Positions 6,601 to 10,988 of a stretch of 12,890 bases of DNA are shown one piece after another. Where the stretch lies: the NCBI GenBank assembly GCA_034432445.1, contig DAOUBX010000120.1, forward strand, positions 1-12,890. Reading direction: 5' to 3'. Source of the stretch: JANWYQ01 sp034432445 (GTDB lineage Bacteria; Chloroflexota; Anaerolineae; JAAEKA01). The translations under genes were made by a program, and so were the position numbers. The notes under the pieces were generated by a model, which did not search any database, was not told the origin of the DNA, and saw only the letters and a list, made by a program, of their open reading frames with translations. Each line of letters starts with the position of its first letter. The stretch's first letter is position 1.

Positions 6601-7955
6601 GGCAGGCTGAAGCCGTTGCCGTTGACCAGCAGCGTGGGTGCCAAGGAACTGTCGAAGCGCTGGCCGTCGGACAGCACGTCTACCAGCGTCACGCTCTGAA
6701 AGGCGAAAAAGTCAGAGACCTGGAAGTTCAGGGTATACTCCAACACGTCGCCGGGCGAGTTCACGCTATCGCTGAGGTTGGCCACGCTCTTCTGCACGGC
6801 GATGGACTTGCAGCCCAGCACGTGCTCAGGCGGCGCGCCGCTGCCGCCGGCCGAGGCGTTGCCCGTGCCGCCGACATCGCGCGGGTCCAGCGGCGTCCAA
6901 TCCCCCAAGGCGCCGGCGTTGTTCTCGCACAGCGTGTCGTCGCCGGTCGCCGCGTTGATCACCGGGTTGCCGCCCGCGTCGTTCAGAGGGATGTAGAAGC
7001 TGAACGTCACTGTGGCGTCCGTGGCGCTGGTCGTGCCGGTCACCGAGGCGAAGGTGCAGACCAAAGTGCCGCCCGGCGTGGTGGTGCTGGGCAAGGTGCC
7101 GCAAGTGGCGGTCGGATTGGTGCTGATCACCTGCACGAACTGCACGTTGTTGGGCAGGTAGTCGGTCACTTCCAGGTTAGTCACCGTCTGGCCGTTGGCA
7201 ATGTCCACTGCGACCGTGTACTGCCGGGGAAAATTCGGGCCGGTAGCGGTCTCGTCCTCCGGACCGTTGTAGCTCTTAGTCAGTCGGATGAGGGAAGGCG
7301 TGACATCATCCTCGACAAAGGGGCTCTGCACGATGGGCGGATCGCTGCCGGGGTTATCCAAGGGGTCGGTGCCATAGCGGAAGCCACCGCGGGCCTGGAT
7401 AGGCAGCGCCACGCCTAAGTCGGCGTAGTTGCTCAGGCTGACATTGACGGTGATGGGCGCGGGCGGCTGGTCGGCGGCAAAGGAGCCGAAGGGCAGCTCC
7501 AGGGTCACGAGCTGCCAGGTGAAAGAGGAGTCGAAGCCACCGGGCAGGGCCGGGCAAGTCACCGTCCCGCCGATCAGGGGGTGGGTGACTGTGCCACCGG
7601 GAGAGCAAGTGGCGCTGAAGGAGGTGACCGTAGTGCTCAGGTACTGCGCGTTGACAAAGCCGATGCCGTCGTTCGGCCCGCCGGCGCTGGTGCCGTCTAC
7701 GCCGCCCACGGGCAGAAATAGGTCCACGAAGGGGCCGTAGCCTACCTCGCTGCCGGTGCCCAGGTTGTCGAACAAGACGGTGAAGTCGAAGGCCTGACCG
7801 ATCATGGTAGTGGCCGGCACGTTGAGCGACGCCGAAGGCGTGACGGCTAGCGGGGCGGCCTGCACGGCGCTAGGAACCGGCAAGGTCGCAAGAACCAAAG
7901 TGAGCGCCAGTAGAATACTGGCCAGCCAGTGGGCTATCCGGTGATTGGTATTCAT
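618..7955 (-). CDS. Giant secreted multi-module DUF11/isopeptide surface protein (2445 aa)
   Basis: This is a probable surface fibre or adhesin. A signal peptide (residues 1-33, ending 'PSAVQA') is followed by about nine DUF11-type beta-sandwich modules, near 40-218, 219-385, 386-597, 598-767, 768-983, 984-1360, 1361-1805, 1806-1981 and 1982-2135. Each has the 'xxD-x-LP' type motif (TDYLP, TDFLP, TDVLP). Module 6 is interrupted by a jelly-roll-like domain (about 1001-1153). Module 7 is interrupted by two tandem phage-tail-type modules (1400-1516, 1522-1632). A GEVED domain follows (2137-2327; starts DFGDLP, carries 'GEVEDH'), then an FN3-like domain (2328-2430; 'LRWETVSEADNVGFNVYR') and the tail 'RHRLWLPLVTQ'. 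Modules 2-9 each have a Lys near the first strand and an Asn near the last, consistent with internal isopeptide bonds. The ATG at 7955 has GGAG 9 nt upstream. No enzymatic motif is seen. The exact role (adhesion, filament, sheath) is unknown. Confidence 0.9.
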   Translation of the reverse strand: MNTNHRIAHWLASILLALTLVLATLPVPSAVQAAPLAVTPSASLNVPATTMIGQAFDFTVLFDNLGTGSEVGYGPFVDLFLPVGGVDGTSAGGPNDGIGFVNAQYLSTTVTSFSATCSPGGTVTHPLIGGTVTCPALPGGFDSSFTWQLVTLELPFGSFAADQPPAPITVNVSLSNYADLGVALPIQARGGFRYGTDPLDNPGSDPPIVQSPFVEDDVTPSLIRLTKSYNGPEDETATGPNFPRQYTVAVDIANGQTVTNLEVTDYLPNNVQFVQVISTNPTATCGTLPSTTTPGGTLVCTFASVTGTTSATDATVTFSFYIPLNDAGGNPVINAATGDDTLCENNAGALGDWTPLDPRDVGGTGNASAGGSGAPPEHVLGCKSIAVQKSVANLSDSVNSPGDVLEYTLNFQVSDFFAFQSVTLVDVLSDGQRFDSSLAPTLLVNGNGFSLPTAAMDGANVEVLCNYTGGPGAECDADDPAANDGTTRITFNISAELVTRGRPNGQLLGGCVPTGGGSDYDCDPYNDGATTATLKFRAVIQDQYSDNYLSGDPSVDQGDILNNSVEASGDVLDNATLTPTGYNEADTSAASVTIAQGNLEKTIYARNGTACSPQPCSNVQVTPGDTVTYRLRYTHPTSSFENFSITDFLPLPVFNATQVTSFSNSICGVPAAGAACLGPTDTYHTLAGAVTPTMTTTAANNTVAFTYGNYDNPTNPTSVVDLLFTVTVQDQPFADGLFLTNQARSVEGTTQTTVRTVDSIVQIQVLGPVLGLRKGIVATDKATATFSPTPVLPTNVTVSPPGSSCPRIGGSGLPVNSSNLGTTFDSNLTDVDAGDLVTFAIVIENSGRGPNGAFDVRVRDDLPTGFVVPSGGINLCVTDGTGALFTVTDLGGGLLGSGIELNDPGPTSSPAGGLDPGRLPDGTVITTGRNIAILTFDLQVATTAQPNQAINNTATLFRFAAQEGGANVVGTDRTDTASTTITVPVLSKTLVASSEAHTVEPLIIADFSGTGFSSLTGNWVGAVTTQPQFVRIGAPATGTGGSGTLTFGTPLDLRGYATLGVLLRRHADAGSVNLRVTLTDSDGTTARFDATVTGATAGAPGFSQFVLTSLLAPAAGPTGGSTAGLDLSSIGSLTVAGSNANAVRWDIDRIVALRTLAAPGEIVRYRLTAQIPEGTLPDFALFDSIPAGMRFINDNTVRVAFVANGGGIASAAAGTGGAAVPALTGSGLNLTGSGDDVSSFSLAVGGANGLAIGEGTSFDANVSNSRTADTDTYNDGTDVWFRLGTLTNSDNDADAEYVVVEFNTLVTNDRDTDAANGSGQQAGVGLSNTFQARLNSSTTNTQVGSTSSANDFQAVIIVEPQINNLGKAITTAPVDAGDPIAYQIRFSNNTAHPAQYAPRVRAATTAPFSATFNPTGGVGGTGRYTGAPATVDGVTLAEGDRVLVKNQAATSQNGIYKVVDAVNGIWDRATDFDSAAEMNLGYRAYVVSGTSHGGKTFALDATVTTINTSPVNFFEVAANPAVRVATTANLSGFSAGTFTGVSATQDGVTLAVGDRVLVRAQSTAAQNGVYLVTSVSGGNMNLTRATDFDSAAEFPVGIQVYVTAGDRMAGRTFAQVSAVATLNTSSINWVAVDQVTAFDLVLTDVLPPDVLFQSVTIVTPDIPAGQTFTASGSFTGGSVSVPAVNTSGTITVNLDRLDPEVEITGAVKDVTITVNGVVSGSAAARQEIVNTARLTYTGLPGPRGTAVNPTGTDPTTSSSVDSSGGQYGERNGSNVTAADNTPVNYATSVRNNYSVASTAITTLARPTVDKAFKDGTLTEDDTSHPGTAGANVTIGEQVTYDILVTLPEGFTPGVVVNDVVPEGLRLDSYAVITTVSGSGMLSQDFSGSLSVNPPTVTPTLPVSGPNTVAFTFNNSSLTADGNANNNAFVLRVTATVLNVMANQNGLTRTNTATLRFDDPALPARTVPDSNPANDPTVTVVEPVLSISKAQLSVSPSPAQLGSVVTYRITVAHAGSSTAPAYDVAITDVLPAALTLNLSSVSITLNGSASGAINSSAGNTVNVTVAAIPNDGVSSVVVDYQATVTGDADLNVTNTGDARWTSLPGNNPDERGSGDGLLGGGGLNDYQVISSTTLLVPLDFGDLPSTYDTLFANNGARHLVNGLKLGLIVETESNGQPTSDATGDGAEEDGVSIYSPSANWGNGTGAFLVTVSGDNGCLNAWMDFTNDTGSGVGPSFADGNFVKTGGYDTYTVGSTIYSEYIIQNQPVTVGVNNVTFPVPPGVLGSQSNSFFFRFRLSPRDGGGNCTATVAHTGFVFGGEVEDHRFTFTPLSVTLASFAAQGIADGVILRWETVSEADNVGFNVYRVGSAADRPEPVHWLTFVPSATPGSAAGASYSYVDNTANPAAVYWYWLEAVDASGASTLHGPVSVLAGPSLRHRLWLPLVTQ
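621..656 (-). other. C-terminal 'LWLPLV' tail of the giant protein, possible sorting tag
   Basis: The last 12 residues (2434-2445) read LRHRLWLPLVTQ, a basic-then-hydrophobic tail directly after the FN3-like domain. From memory, many large secreted Chloroflexota proteins end in similar '(H)R-x-YLPLV' strings. It contains no LPXTG, no long membrane segment and no type IX-like domain. A role in sorting or anchoring is inference. Confidence 0.4.
3060..3392 (-). repeat. Phage-tail-type module, copy 2, inside DUF11 module 7
   Basis: Residues 1522-1632 begin VRVATTANLSG and contain 'DGVTLAVGDRVLVRAQ', 'AQNGVYLV', 'RATDFDSAAE' (1584-1593) and end 'INWVAV'. This order (VRVATT, DGVTL-GDRVLV, QNGVY, RATD, final W/F-x-V) is typical of a short module in phage tail fibre and baseplate-associated proteins. 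It follows copy 1 with a 5-residue spacer (1517-1521). Confidence 0.7.
3408..3758 (-). repeat. Phage-tail-type module, copy 1, inside DUF11 module 7
   Basis: Residues 1400-1516 begin VRAATTAP and contain 'DGVTLAEGDRVLVKNQ', 'SQNGIYKV', 'RATDFDSAAE' (1468-1477, identical to the string in copy 2) and end 'VNFFEV'. The DNA of the shared decapeptide differs between copies at several codons, so the duplication is not recent. The module sits between 'YQIRFSNNTAHPAQ' and 'AFDLVLTDVLP', which are normally adjacent parts of one DUF11 domain. Confidence 0.7.
4497..4955 (-). other. Jelly-roll-like (carbohydrate-binding-type) domain inserted in DUF11 module 6
   Basis: Residues 1001-1153 begin PLIIADFSGTGF and contain 'TLTFGTPLDLRGYATLGVLLRR', split here as TLTFGTPLDL / RGYATLGVLL, then 'LRVTLTDSDG', 'FSQFVLTSL', 'LDLSSIGSLTV' and 'VRWDIDRIVAL'. 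The pattern of an opening 'DF', a middle 'LDLRGY', and a closing 'W-x-IDRI' is what galactose-binding/jelly-roll carbohydrate-binding domains look like. No exact family is named. It splits 'LSKTLVASSEAHT' from 'APGEIVRYRL', which form one module in related proteins. Confidence 0.5.
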
Positions 7956-8215
7956 TTCCGTTTTCTCCGATTGCGCACATCACAAGAGGTTTATCTAAAG
8001 AGGTGTGGCCTGTGCTTACACCAGAAGGGGCCTCCCTTGCGCAACGTCGTTTTCTATCCGCCACCCGGCAATCGAGATGTTCGAGTGAGAACAGACACTC
8101 CCTAAAACGATGGTGACGCAAGTAAGGTGCATCAGCGTACGCAGAATGAGCGCCCCAGAAGCTCTTTGTCATCTGGCACTCCCAGCCAGTAGCTGCCCAT
8201 GCCGTACCAGCCTGA

Positions 8216-8235
8216 GCTTTTGCCGAGGCAAAAGC
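8216..8235. promoter_or_regulatory. Perfect 20-bp palindrome, possible operator
   Basis: GCTTTTGCCGAGGCAAAAGC has two perfect 9-bp arms around a 2-nt centre. It lies 260 nt upstream of the giant gene start, in non-coding DNA. A dimeric regulator site is the simplest reading. As RNA the loop would be too tight unless the inner pair opens, and no U-tract follows, so it is not a standard terminator. Confidence 0.4.
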
Positions 8236-8404
8236 ATCTGTCCGCTTCATTGGTTGATTCACAAAGAGCGGAAAAGGCTGCGCTCGTCCGCCCAGCCACC
8301 TTCATTGTGCGCTTCGAAATTGAAGACGCACGGTCGCCCCTTAGGTCGCGACAACCGCACAGACTGGGGGTGATTTACGGCAATCTTACCAGTAGTGTCC
8401 CTTT

Positions 8405-8428
8405 GCCTGCGCCTCCCCAAGCACAGGC
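8405..8428 (-). terminator. Weak hairpin downstream of the amidase gene
   Basis: GCCTGCGC (8405-8412) can pair with GCACAGGC (8421-8428), with one G-U pair in the minus-strand transcript and an 8-nt loop. It lies about 96 nt after the amidase stop. No U-tract follows, so it is only a candidate 3' end for the three-gene unit. Confidence 0.22.
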
Positions 8429-8523
8429 TCAAGTTCCCGCAAACGTTTCCAACGCCCGATATGCATGGCGAAGTAACCGTGCGTGTCAACTGTTGGCCCC
8501 CACAACACAGGCCAGGTTCCTTC

Positions 8524-9837
8524 CTACGTCCAACCCAGCACCGGCTCCAGACTTAACGCCCAGCGCAACAGCGCCTCGTCGGCGCCAAAACGACCGACCA
8601 ATTGCAGCCCCAGCGGCAGACCATTCTCGGCGCGGCCGGCCGGCAGCGTGATCGCCGGCAGCCCGGCGTGCGTCCAGGGGAGGTTCATGGCGGGATCGCC
8701 GGTGGCATGTAGCCCCTCCGGCGCCGGCCCGCGCGCGGCCGGGCAGGCCCACAGATCGATGTTTGCGCCGTCCATCAATCCCTCCAGCTCGGTGCGCAGC
8801 GCCACGATGTTAGCGCGCGCCGCAGCCAGCTCCTCGATCGAGACCGTTTGGCCGATCGCAATAATCTCGGCGGTGCGCGGGCGATAGAGCACTGCGTGCC
8901 GCGCGTAGATCTCGGCGTGCTCTTGCGCAAACTCAGCGAAGACCAGGCGCCGGTGCAGGGCGTTGAGCGCTTCGATGCCGCCTAGGGCCGGGACCTCCCG
9001 CACCGTGACGCCGGCCGCGGCCAGCCGCTCCATCTGCTGCCCAAAGGCCCGCAGCGCGGCCGGCTCAGCCTGCTCTAGATAGGGCCCCAGCGGCACACCC
9101 AGCACCGGCGGCGGGCCGCCCGGCGGCAGCCCGCGCCACTCCTGGCACACCACCCCGGCGGCCAGTGCCATGCCGGCCACATCCTGCGTAAACATCCCCA
9201 CCTGGTCCAGTGTGCGCGAGAAGAAGACCAGGCCCTGCGTGGCGATGCGGCCCAGGCTGGGCTTGAAGCCGACGACGCCGCAGAAAGCTGCCGGCCGAAT
9301 CACCGAGCCGATCGTTTGGGTGCCCAGGGCCAACGGCGCCAGCCCGGCCGCCACCGCCGCTGCCGAGCCGCTGCTGGAACCGCCCGGCGTGTGAGCCAGG
9401 TTGTGTGGGTTGCGCGTCGGCCCCGGCTCGAAGTAGGCGAACTCGGTGGTCACAGACTTGCCGAGGATGAGAGCGCCGGCCTGGCGCAGTTGGGTCACGC
9501 AGACGGCCTCACCGCCGGCGAAAAGCTCCGGTGGCACCGCCGAGCCGGCGCGCGTGACAAAGCCGTCCACGTGAAAGATATCTTTGACCGCCACCAGCGC
9601 ACCGTAGAGCGGCGGCCGGCCGGCCGGATCGGGGTACCGCGTAGCGAGGCGAGCCGCCTCAGCGTGCAGCCGGCTGCGGCGATCAGGTTCCGGCAACAAC
9701 GCCTGCACGTGGGGATCGACCTGGTCGATCCGGTCGCACACTGCGTCGATGGCGGCGTGCAGGTCGTGGTGATTGCTGCGCAGGGCAGCAACGGTTACAG
9801 CCAGAGGAGCAGGGTTGCAGAACGTTGTCGGCATCAT
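8524..9837 (-). CDS. Amidase-signature family hydrolase (437 aa)
   Basis: This is a cytoplasmic hydrolase of the Ser-cisSer-Lys amidase family, which cleaves carboxamides to acid and ammonia; the substrate is unknown. Visible motifs are VAVKDIF with Lys85, PGGSSSGSAAAVAAG with cis-Ser154, and GTQTIGSVIRPAAFCG with nucleophile Ser178. The Ser154-Ser178 spacing of 24 and Lys85-Ser154 spacing of 69 match what I recall for malonamidase E2, a short-form member. The length is close to that of simple amidases and shorter than typical GatA, so it is not called a tRNA amidotransferase subunit. No signal peptide or membrane segment is seen. The start lies 4 nt after the LysM gene stop, and the ribosome site GGTGAG overlaps that stop, so the two are probably translationally coupled. 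There are two adjacent ATGs (9837 and 9834); the second has the better 6-nt spacing and may be the real start. Confidence 0.9.
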   Translation of the reverse strand: MMPTTFCNPAPLAVTVAALRSNHHDLHAAIDAVCDRIDQVDPHVQALLPEPDRRSRLHAEAARLATRYPDPAGRPPLYGALVAVKDIFHVDGFVTRAGSAVPPELFAGGEAVCVTQLRQAGALILGKSVTTEFAYFEPGPTRNPHNLAHTPGGSSSGSAAAVAAGLAPLALGTQTIGSVIRPAAFCGVVGFKPSLGRIATQGLVFFSRTLDQVGMFTQDVAGMALAAGVVCQEWRGLPPGGPPPVLGVPLGPYLEQAEPAALRAFGQQMERLAAAGVTVREVPALGGIEALNALHRRLVFAEFAQEHAEIYARHAVLYRPRTAEIIAIGQTVSIEELAAARANIVALRTELEGLMDGANIDLWACPAARGPAPEGLHATGDPAMNLPWTHAGLPAITLPAGRAENGLPLGLQLVGRFGADEALLRWALSLEPVLGWT

Positions 9838-9840
9838 GCA

Positions 9841-9846
9841 CTCACC
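9841..9846 (-). promoter_or_regulatory. Ribosome site overlapping a stop codon (LysM gene to amidase)
   Basis: GGTGAG on the minus strand contains the TGA stop of the LysM gene (9842-9844). It sits 3 nt before the first ATG and 6 nt before the second. This is a classical arrangement for translational coupling and favours ATG 9834. Confidence 0.5.
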
Positions 9847-10954
9847 AAATGCACATCGGGCTAAAGGTCGACAGGCTGCTCAGCGGGGCCCAGACGGGCG
9901 GATTCCCCGTCCCCGGCTCCAGGTTGATCAGGTACCAGTATTGGCCGGCTTGTTGGAAGCCTTGAATGGCGTTGTAACTGACGCTCGCGCCAAATGTGCC
10001 GCTGAGTGGGCCGTTGGGGAACTGATAGAAGGGTGACCCGGGACGACTCTGCACGACACACTCGCCGGGCGCAAAGGTCTTGGTGATGGGGCCGGGCGCG
10101 GATCCGCCGAAGGTCACTCGAATGCTCACGGGCGCAACCGGTGATTGTGGCGAGGAGGCCGTGATCACGCCCGGCGTGCCGGCCGGCTGATTGACGGTGA
10201 GCTGCACGATCCAAGTGCCCTGGCCGCCGGCGCCCACGTTGCTGCCCTGCAAGGTGGTGGGTTGCTGGGCCAAGAGCACGCCGGCGCTGTTGAACGCTTG
10301 CACCAGGACGCTACCCTCGAACAGCCCTGCGCCGGCGCCGCTAACCACAAAGGTGGGCGGCAGAACGGCCCCCGGCGCGGGGCTGTCGATACGAATGAAC
10401 GGCGCCGGCGTTGGCGACACACTGGGGGTGGGTTTGGGCGTTGGTTGCCCAGTAGGCTGCGGCGTTGGCTTGGGGGGTGGGACGAGACCGGGAATGACCA
10501 GCCGCTGGCCGGCGTAGATGCGCCACGGGTAGGGGATGCCGTTGGCCGCGGCCAGTTGTTGCGTCGTCAAGCCAAAGCGCTGGCCGATAGAAAAGAGCGT
10601 GTCGCCGGGTGCAACAGTGTAGATGTTACCGGCAACCGTCCCTTGGGCATGCGGCATGGGGCCGCGGTCGTACACGCCGCCCGACGGCGGCGTCGGCACA
10701 GTTCCACCACAGCGATTGGGCACCAAGATCACAATGCCCCAGCGCAGGTAGTTGGGACTCGGGCCGATCACGGCGCGGTTGATCTGGTAGACCTCCTGCC
10801 AGGTGGTGCAGTAGCGCCGCGCAATGCCGGACAACGTGTCGTCAGGCTGCACGCGATAGGAAACCAGAGGCGCCGTTCCCTGTGCGACGACGGCGCCCGG
10901 CCGCCCGGCCAGGATCACGGCAATGATGCCAAGGACCCAGATCATTCGTTTCAT
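9842..10954 (-). CDS. Secreted LysM-LysM-Gmad2-SH3-like protein (370 aa)
   Basis: This is a secreted, probably peptidoglycan- or glycan-binding protein. The N-terminus MKRMIWVLGIIAVILAG, followed by 'GAVVAQ', is a signal peptide. LysM 1 covers about residues 33-82 ('YRVQPDDTLSGIARRY'). LysM 2 covers about 112-156 ('YTVAPGDTLFSIGQRFGL', 'YAGQRLVIPG'). A Pro/Thr linker (157-185) leads to an Ig-like domain (186-284) that resembles Gmad2 ('IDSPAPGAVLPPTFVVSGAG', 'FEGSVLVQAFNSAG'). The last 80 residues (288-370) look like an SH3-type fold ('PVWAPLSSLS'). A longer reading frame from 11047 would overlap the upstream gene. ATG 10954 is preferred because AAGGG lies 8 nt upstream and a signal peptide begins at once. 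It lies 34 nt after the upstream stop, so the genes are likely cotranscribed. No lytic catalytic domain is present. Confidence 0.88.
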   Translation of the reverse strand: MKRMIWVLGIIAVILAGRPGAVVAQGTAPLVSYRVQPDDTLSGIARRYCTTWQEVYQINRAVIGPSPNYLRWGIVILVPNRCGGTVPTPPSGGVYDRGPMPHAQGTVAGNIYTVAPGDTLFSIGQRFGLTTQQLAAANGIPYPWRIYAGQRLVIPGLVPPPKPTPQPTGQPTPKPTPSVSPTPAPFIRIDSPAPGAVLPPTFVVSGAGAGLFEGSVLVQAFNSAGVLLAQQPTTLQGSNVGAGGQGTWIVQLTVNQPAGTPGVITASSPQSPVAPVSIRVTFGGSAPGPITKTFAPGECVVQSRPGSPFYQFPNGPLSGTFGASVSYNAIQGFQQAGQYWYLINLEPGTGNPPVWAPLSSLSTFSPMCIW

Positions 10955-10959
10955 GGCAA

Positions 10960-10967
10960 TCACCCTT
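10960..10967 (-). promoter_or_regulatory. Ribosome binding site that sets the LysM gene start
   Basis: AAGGGTGA on the minus strand, with AAGGG 8 nt before the ATG at 10954. It decides against the longer reading frame that starts inside the upstream gene. Confidence 0.55.
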
Positions 10968-10988
10968 GCTCCATGGGCAGGACGGACG

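Larger units (their letters stand above)
7956..8523. other. 568-nt intergenic region between the amidase and the giant gene
   Basis: This is the only long gap in the window. Two sample lines (8101-8160 and 8221-8280) hand-count at 53% and 50% GC, against about 65% in a sample of the giant gene. Open frames here have poor codon bias, are rich in Cys and Trp, and lack ribosome sites, so I call no gene. It holds a perfect 20-bp palindrome (8216-8235), an 8-bp palindrome GTCGCGAC (8345-8352) and a weak hairpin (8405-8428). The region must contain the promoter of the giant gene, but I find no convincing -35/-10 pair. A long leader, an unrecognised RNA or a decayed gene are all possible. Confidence 0.6.

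Noticed and set aside
7870..8262. A 130-codon minus-strand frame overlapping the giant gene start
   Set aside because: It would begin with GTG without a ribosome site, overlaps the signal-peptide region of the giant gene in another frame, has no codon bias, and shows no recognisable motif.
8110..8651. Two overlapping plus-strand frames (8110-8373 and 8199-8651) in the long gap
   Set aside because: Cys- and Arg-rich or low-complexity translations without a motif; the second runs antisense into the amidase gene.
8524..9837. Amidase gene as GatA, the tRNA amidotransferase subunit
   Set aside because: It is shorter than GatA, has the 'GTQTIGSVIRPAAFCG' variant seen in simple amidases, and no gatB or gatC lies nearby.
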